Shown in pieces: positions 59,701-64,000 of a DNA stretch of 64,000 bases. A program made the translations under genes and the position numbers. The notes beneath the pieces were generated by a model. That model was given only the letters and a program-made list of their open reading frames with translations, searched no databases and was not told the DNA's origin. The stretch comes from Mya arenaria. Lineage: Eukaryota; Mollusca; Bivalvia; Myida; Myidae. The stretch covers positions 26,751,262 through 26,815,261 of the forward strand of contig NC_069138.1 in NCBI RefSeq assembly GCF_026914265.1. Direction: 5' to 3'. Numbering within the stretch: the stretch's first letter is position 1; each line of letters begins with the position of its first letter.

Positions 59701-62327
59701 CATGCCTGTTAGTTTCAAGAACATTGTCAACAGCCTCATCAAACTCATCAAGGTCATCTACCCCAGCAAGAGGGTCCTCATCAGCTTCATCAGCGTTGTC
59801 TTCATCATCATCCTCTCCTTCATTGTCTGTTTTATCTCCAACTTCGTACTGCAGGGAAGCATACTTCTCAACAACCTGTAAAGAGAATCATTAAGGTTTC
59901 AGCTTATTGCAGAATAAGAAGGCTTTATCATTAACTAATATATTTTAGCTCGATTTTGACGAAAGCTGATCACTCTCCAGTCAGTTTCCTTGGCAGAAAC
60001 CAGAACAGTGTCCTTTTTTGAGAGGCTATGAGAAAAAAAACCCTAGTGGGGATCAAATCCACGACCTCTTGGGTGAGAGGGGGACATCTATATGTATACC
60101 ACTAACTAAACCACTCTCTTCCTAGTCAGCAGAAAACACATCATAATCTAAGTCAGTTGGAACATTTGTGTATATTCTACATGCTTGCTCGCTTTGCCTT
60201 TCTTGATAATTAAGACAATGTTAGCCACCTCATGTCATTTCGGGCCTTCAGTTATAAATTTGCTTTTTTTATTTTATTAGGTTTTTTAATTAAAGGACAT
60301 TTCAGAAAGTTATACTGTAAAACTCATGATGAAATCAAATAAATTACGTAAGATACATGTTTACAAGTGGGACCATGTATTGCGCATTTTAAATACTAAA
60401 TTTGTCATCATGCACATGATGTTACTACTAAGGTAAATTATTGAAATGACTGCAAGATAAATTATCAATAAATTGCGGCTTATGACTTAAATAAAAAAAA
60501 ATCTGTGATATTCTTCTGACTTAAGTCATTACACCTGTGATACGTTACAATTTAACATTAACATCTACCTGGTCCATTTTAGACTTTGCTTCCTTCTTGT
60601 TGTGGTCCAACTTCTTCTTGAGGTCGGTATCGATCAGTGCAGGGTCATCGTACACACTGAAATGAAATAGAACTAGAGAATGCTTTTTTTAAAAAGCCCT
60701 TGTCTCCCCCGTTGTGTTGTTGTAGCTGAGAAATAATCAATGCCAGACTTGAAATTTGTAATCTTATGACTGGAGACAATCAACAGTGATTTTGAAGTTT
60801 GGCCTATTCATCCATATTCCAATCCATTGTGATCTTATAATCTATATATGGGTCATCTAATAAACATGACCAGCTTGCCAGTAAGAAGTCGTGGGCCCAA
60901 GCTTTCTACAGTTATTGGGCAGAAACAAAGCCCTATAGACTGAATAATGGACGGACTGACCTACAGGAAACAAAATGTCTCCCTATGAATGGGGACATAA
61001 TAACACATATTGATAATATTTCACTGATGAATTTCTATTTATCACAGGAAAGCATACATAATTATAAATAAAAGAACATCTTTATTCAATTTCATGTACT
61101 CGTTGAATAAAATTGTATATTATATGACGGCTCGTGACAGATCCTACATAATTAAGGAGAGACGTTCATACCACCACATACAATGTAACAGTCCTTGTAA
61201 TCAGCATCAAATTTTATTTGTGTTAAGCATGCTTAGTAACAAGTTGACCTTAAAAACACATACAAGTTTGTGCCCATTATCGAATATATATCAACAGGAA
61301 ACAGCTATTAAAAATGTGTATGAGGGATATTTTCATTTTTGCATAACTCGCATTCCACCAAGTTTTGCAACAAAAATAACAACAACAACAAAATATGCAT
61401 TTTGCGCAGTGCAAAACTTCAAAATTCAATATCAGTAAATGTGCAAAGTGCGGTTTAACAAACAAAACACTAATTGGGGAATAGTGTTTTTGTAATTACC
61501 AGGCGTAGCGTAGATGCAGGAAACTGTTCAAATTTTTCTATTTTAAATAATTAGTGATGAATTTCAGTACCTTTCACAAACCAAAGCTAAAAACAGCTAT
61601 AAATAAATAATCATGACATGTACATGAATATTTCTATGACAAATTCATCACTTGTAGAGCCTATTCAAAAAAAAATGAAATGTGCCATTTTGTCTTTTTC
61701 TTAAATATTTTTTGTTAATTAAAGAATACATCAATTTTAACTGCAACGATACTCAAATTTTTACATATTTTATTTTCCATTGAAATTTATCTATACTCAT
61801 TGAAGATTCATGTACCATCAAAAGAGTGTAGAAAATTTGAAGGCTGTCAGGCTAGCAAGGAAAGTGAAAATTATTTTTGTTTAATTGTCAAAAGAGCTCA
61901 GTCACTGGCATGGAGACTGACTATATTGTTTTTTGGAAACCCAGACTCTTTGGTTGACCACACCTTGCAACAGTATAAATAAATATGATAAAATAATCCA
62001 TAGACAAAATAACTCATTTTTTGTGCTTAAGTTCAAATTTGTGTCATTAACTGGATTAAATCTGCACTACATGTAGACTGATTGGGCTAATGACTTGCTA
62101 TTATTACTTGCCAGAATCAAATAATACTAGCGTGGTGGTTTATACTAGTGGGTGACGTCAAAGACTAATGTAAGTCTAGCACTAGCCAGTCATTTTAATA
62201 CCTGAATGCGTTGACCTCTGACCCCTGGAAGTGAAAGTTGGAGATGAAGTCCTTCTGTCGTCGTTTCTGCAGCTGATTTCCAACGTCAGTGAATGCCTCC
62301 CGTGCCAGGTCATCTATGTCACGTAAC
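49808..62327 (-). CDS. DAXX: DAXX homologue (H3.3 histone chaperone), 3' part of gene
   Basis: In vertebrates and flies DAXX binds H3.3-H4, deposits H3.3 with ATRX at heterochromatin and works in SUMO-rich nuclear bodies. Four exons (62202-62327, 60569-60656, 59479-59875, 49808-52503) join in consistent phases to about 1101 residues in this window. The first three match the histone-binding domain in order: DLAREAFTDVGNQLQKRRQK, then VYDDPALIDTDLKKKLDHNK, then MDQVVEKYASLQ, followed by an acidic stretch. Human DAXX has the same series (LVQEVFIELGNKMQERRR, VDPALSDPVLARRLREN, RLDQVISKYAMLQ). The protein ends VIVLSDSE, like human IIVLSDSD. The N-terminal helical bundle must be encoded beyond 64000. 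The gene is much longer than human DAXX (740 residues) because of a large disordered last exon. Confidence 0.9.
52915..53815. repeat. 48-bp minisatellite in DAXX intron
   Basis: About twelve near-identical head-to-tail copies of a 48-bp unit (GGAACTTGTACACTTTTACT, GCAACATACTGTACATGTAA, GTCATTGA) at 53232-53800, with decayed copies to the left. The array is homogeneous at the centre and degenerate at the edges. Because 48 is a multiple of 3, a 16-residue periodic open frame (VYKFLNDLHVQYVAVK) exists on the gene's sense strand. Confidence 0.95.
54756..56842 (+). mobile_element. hairpin-capped element with about 148-bp monomers (B)
   Basis: It starts AACAAGAG with stem GGCAC (54763-54767) and GTGCC (54772-54776), then TGTGCTCCACTGGCC. 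Monomers of about 148 bp with GCCATGTTGTGCAGYGGACC, AACATTTCTGTCAAGTTTCA and ATCGGTTTCTGAGGAGAAGT occur near 54911, 55058, 55893, 56041, 56190, 56332, 56477 and 56630. A stretch without monomers (about 55150-55835) interrupts the array. An ACGC microsatellite at 56749-56781 precedes the 3' hairpin 56811-56836 (GCTCCATGGCC, TTC, GGCCAGTGGAGC), then TAAAAA. It lies antisense to DAXX. It is non-coding. Confidence 0.7.
59479..59875 (-). CDS. DAXX: DAXX exon, end of histone-binding domain and acidic region
   Basis: 397 bp, with acceptor TTACAG|GTTGTT and donor ATAG|GTGAAT. It starts VVEKYASLQYEVGD, runs into an Asp/Glu-rich stretch (EGEDDDEDNADEADED), and then a Ser/Gly-rich part with GEIIVGSGN. 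The acidic tract sits where human DAXX has its long poly-Glu run. It ends in phase 1, matching the next exon (GAA codon split). Confidence 0.9.
59939..60122 (-). mobile_element. tRNA-derived SINE in DAXX intron
   Basis: On the minus strand an A box-like TGGTTTAGTTAGTGG (60113-60099) and a B box-like GTGGATTTGATCCCCAC (60063-60046) give a tRNA-related head. A T-run and a body follow, with CTGGTTTCTGCCAAGGAAAC and ATCGAGCTAAAATAT at the 3' end. It lies in the same orientation as DAXX. The superfamily is not assigned. Confidence 0.65.
60569..60656 (-). CDS. DAXX: DAXX exon, histone-binding domain
   Basis: 88 bp, with acceptor TTTCAG|TGTGTA and donor GACCAG|GTAGAT. Codes VYDDPALIDTDLKKKLDHNK and KEAKSKMDQ. 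The DPAL motif is conserved with vertebrate DAXX. Confidence 0.9.
60657..62201 (-). other. DAXX: DAXX intron of 1545 bp
   Basis: AT-rich. A 114-codon plus-strand frame (61094-61438) has no domain and is not called. Confidence 0.75.
62202..62327 (-). CDS. DAXX: DAXX exon, start of histone-binding helices in window
   Basis: 126 bp, with acceptor TTCAAG|GTTACG and donor TTCAG|GTATTA. Codes 41 full codons from LRDIDDLAREAFTDVGN through FISNFHFQGSEVNAF. Entry phase needs two bases from an upstream exon outside the window. The RRQKDFISNF block aligns with human RRRLDLIYNF. Confidence 0.9.
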
Positions 62328-62750
62328 CTTGAACAGGAAAAGCAAGGGAGTTAATAAGGCAAATGAGGTATCCTAAGCATGTAATGCAAACTACCCACAT
62401 AGCAGCCAAAAACCTACTTCCGTTTAATGAAATTTTGAAATATACTAGCGGCCAAAAAAATACTGTATCTGTCAATGATTAATACAGTTGAACCCTGTTG
62501 GCTGTAAGTTCCTGGGACCGACAAAATGCATTAAACCTCAAGGAACTTGAGCCAAGCCAGAACGATTACATTCAGTATTAAGAAATCGGTCCTTAAGCCA
62601 ATGGTAAAATTGAGCTGAGCGAGTTTGAACAATCTGGGTTCAAATGTACATTTTTAGAATTTCATCCTAAAGATAGCCACATTTTAAAGAAACTAACCTT
62701 CTGTATAAAACTTCCATTGATATGCCAAAGTGAAGAAAATATATAAACTA

Positions 62751-64000
62751 AACAAGAGCTGTCACAGTATGTGACGAATGCCCCCGAATGTGACATTGAC
62801 CTATGAACAAGGTCAGTAAATGAAAAGTTAAAGATCAAACAAATACATATGGCAAGTTATTTTAAATTGCCCCTGAGCATAAAAATACCACCCATACTTG
62901 ACAACCTACATTCTTATGTCCTTATATTCAGCATTTCATTGTGAATAAACACCAAGTGTATCTTTCACCTTAGAGGTAGGGACATGGGTCTTGCACATGA
63001 CACATCGTCTTGGTATGTCGAACACATGTGGCAAGTAATTTTAAAATCTGTCCATACAAGAAAAAAGTTAAAGCCCGGACATAACAACCAATACTAGATG
63101 TATCCTTATATGCAGCACTCCATTGTGCATAAACACCTAAGTGTGACCTTGACCTAAGAGGTAGGGACACGGGTCTTGCACCCGATATATCATCTTGGTA
63201 TGCCGAACACATATGGCAAGTTATTTTAAAATCTGTCCATACAAGGGAAAGTTACAGCCCGGACACGACAATCTATACTCTATGTCGTTATATGCAGCAT
63301 TCCATTGTGAATAAACACTAAGTGAGACCTTGACCTAAGAAATAGGGACACGGATCTTGCACGCGACATGTCGTCTTGGTATGCCGAACACATGTGGCAA
63401 GTTATTTTAAAATCTGTCCATACAAGGGAAAGTTACAGCCCGGAACGACAACATATACTCTATGTCCTTATTATTATATGCAGCATGCCATTGTGAATAA
63501 ACACCAAGTGTGACCTTGACCTAAGAGGTAGGGACATGGGTCTTGCATGCGACACGTCGTCATGGTATGCAGAACACATGTGGCAAGTTACTTTAAAATC
63601 TGTCCATACAAGGGAAAGTTACAGCCCGGACACGACAATCTATACTCTATGTCGTTATATGCAGCATTCCATTGTGAATAAACACTAAGTGAGACCTTGA
63701 CCTAAGAAATAGGGACACGGATCTTGCACGCGACATGTCGTCTTGGTATGCCGAACACATGTGGCAAGTTATTTTAAAATCTGTCCATACAAGGGAAAGT
63801 TACAGCCCAGACAGGACAACCTATACTCTATGTCCTTATATGCAGCATGCCATTGTAAATAAACACTAAGTGTGACCTTGACCTAAGAGGTAGGGACATG
63901 GGTCTTGCATGCAACATGTTGTCATGGTATGCCGAACACATGTGACAAGTTATTTTAAAATCTGTCCATACAAGAAAAAGTTACAGCACGGACACAACAA
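62751..64000 (+). mobile_element. hairpin-capped element with about 183-bp monomers (C), runs off window
   Basis: It starts AACAAGAG, CT, then stem GTCAC (62761-62765) and GTGAC (62771-62775), then GAATGCCCCCGAATGTGAC. Six monomers of about 183 bp follow, with GGTAGGGACATGGGTCTTGC, ACACATGTGGCAAGTTATTT and TCCATACAAGGGAAAGTTAC, near 62975, 63160, 63342, 63527, 63709 and 63890. Monomers 3 and 5 are nearly identical, as are 4 and 6, giving a dimeric higher-order repeat of about 365 bp. The 3' end lies beyond 64000. It sits in the upstream part of DAXX, antisense. Confidence 0.75.

Noticed and set aside
59485-59894. Open frames of 63-90 codons around 59.5-59.9 kb on both strands, other than the DAXX reading
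   Set aside because: They overlap the DAXX exon 59479-59875 in other frames. The DAXX reading has splice sites in matching phase and homology.
1-64000. LTR retrotransposon, retrovirus-like or Polinton sequence
   Set aside because: I saw no long terminal direct repeats, and no gag, protease, integrase, capsid or polymerase-B-like reading frames.

Overview
The window reads as invertebrate nuclear DNA, most likely from a bivalve mollusc. It is AT-rich and gene-poor, its genes carry spliceosomal introns, and it is packed with short non-autonomous elements and minisatellites of kinds familiar from bivalve genomes. The strongest lineage clue is a complete egghead-type mannosyltransferase, an enzyme of protostome glycolipid synthesis. 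The genus is not determined. I saw no LTR element, retrovirus or Polinton.

Three host genes can be supported, all on the minus strand. (1) An intronless egghead/beta-1,4-mannosyltransferase homologue at 20444-21910. (2) RPL28 (ribosomal protein eL28) at 34776-38040, with four coding exons that splice to exactly 137 residues. (3) The 3' part of a DAXX homologue (histone H3.3 chaperone) at 49808-62327. Four exons are in the window and its 5' exons lie beyond 64000. Its last exon is very large and carries about seven SUMO-interacting motifs, ending in the same terminal motif as vertebrate DAXX. The three genes have unrelated jobs (Golgi glycolipids, ribosome, chromatin), and nothing suggests they work together.

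Layout: 1-20 kb holds no recognisable host gene. It has a 40-bp array at the left edge, three of the four copies of a MITE with roughly 40-bp inverted ends, two tRNA-derived SINEs, and minisatellites of 18, 17 and 15 bp (9.5-13.1 kb). At 20-22 kb is egghead. At 22-30.6 kb are a GAT/GGT microsatellite, several MITEs, a LINE fragment and a 3.1-kb pair of 36-bp arrays with a 395-bp higher-order repeat. At 32-34.3 kb are two hairpin-capped elements with internal tandem monomers. RPL28 follows, with another tandem element just upstream. At 40-49 kb are TIR elements, one carrying a tRNA-like Pol III unit and one a near-complete foldback. From 49.8 kb to the end is DAXX, whose introns hold a 48-bp array, a 2-kb hairpin-capped element, a SINE and a 183-bp tandem element running off the window.

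The most interesting non-genic signal is a shared architecture in at least five element copies from several families. Each starts with a short hairpin whose stem is kept while its sequence changes in a compensatory way. In the three longest that lie wholly in the window, internal monomers of about 150-175 bp follow and the 3' end is again a hairpin.
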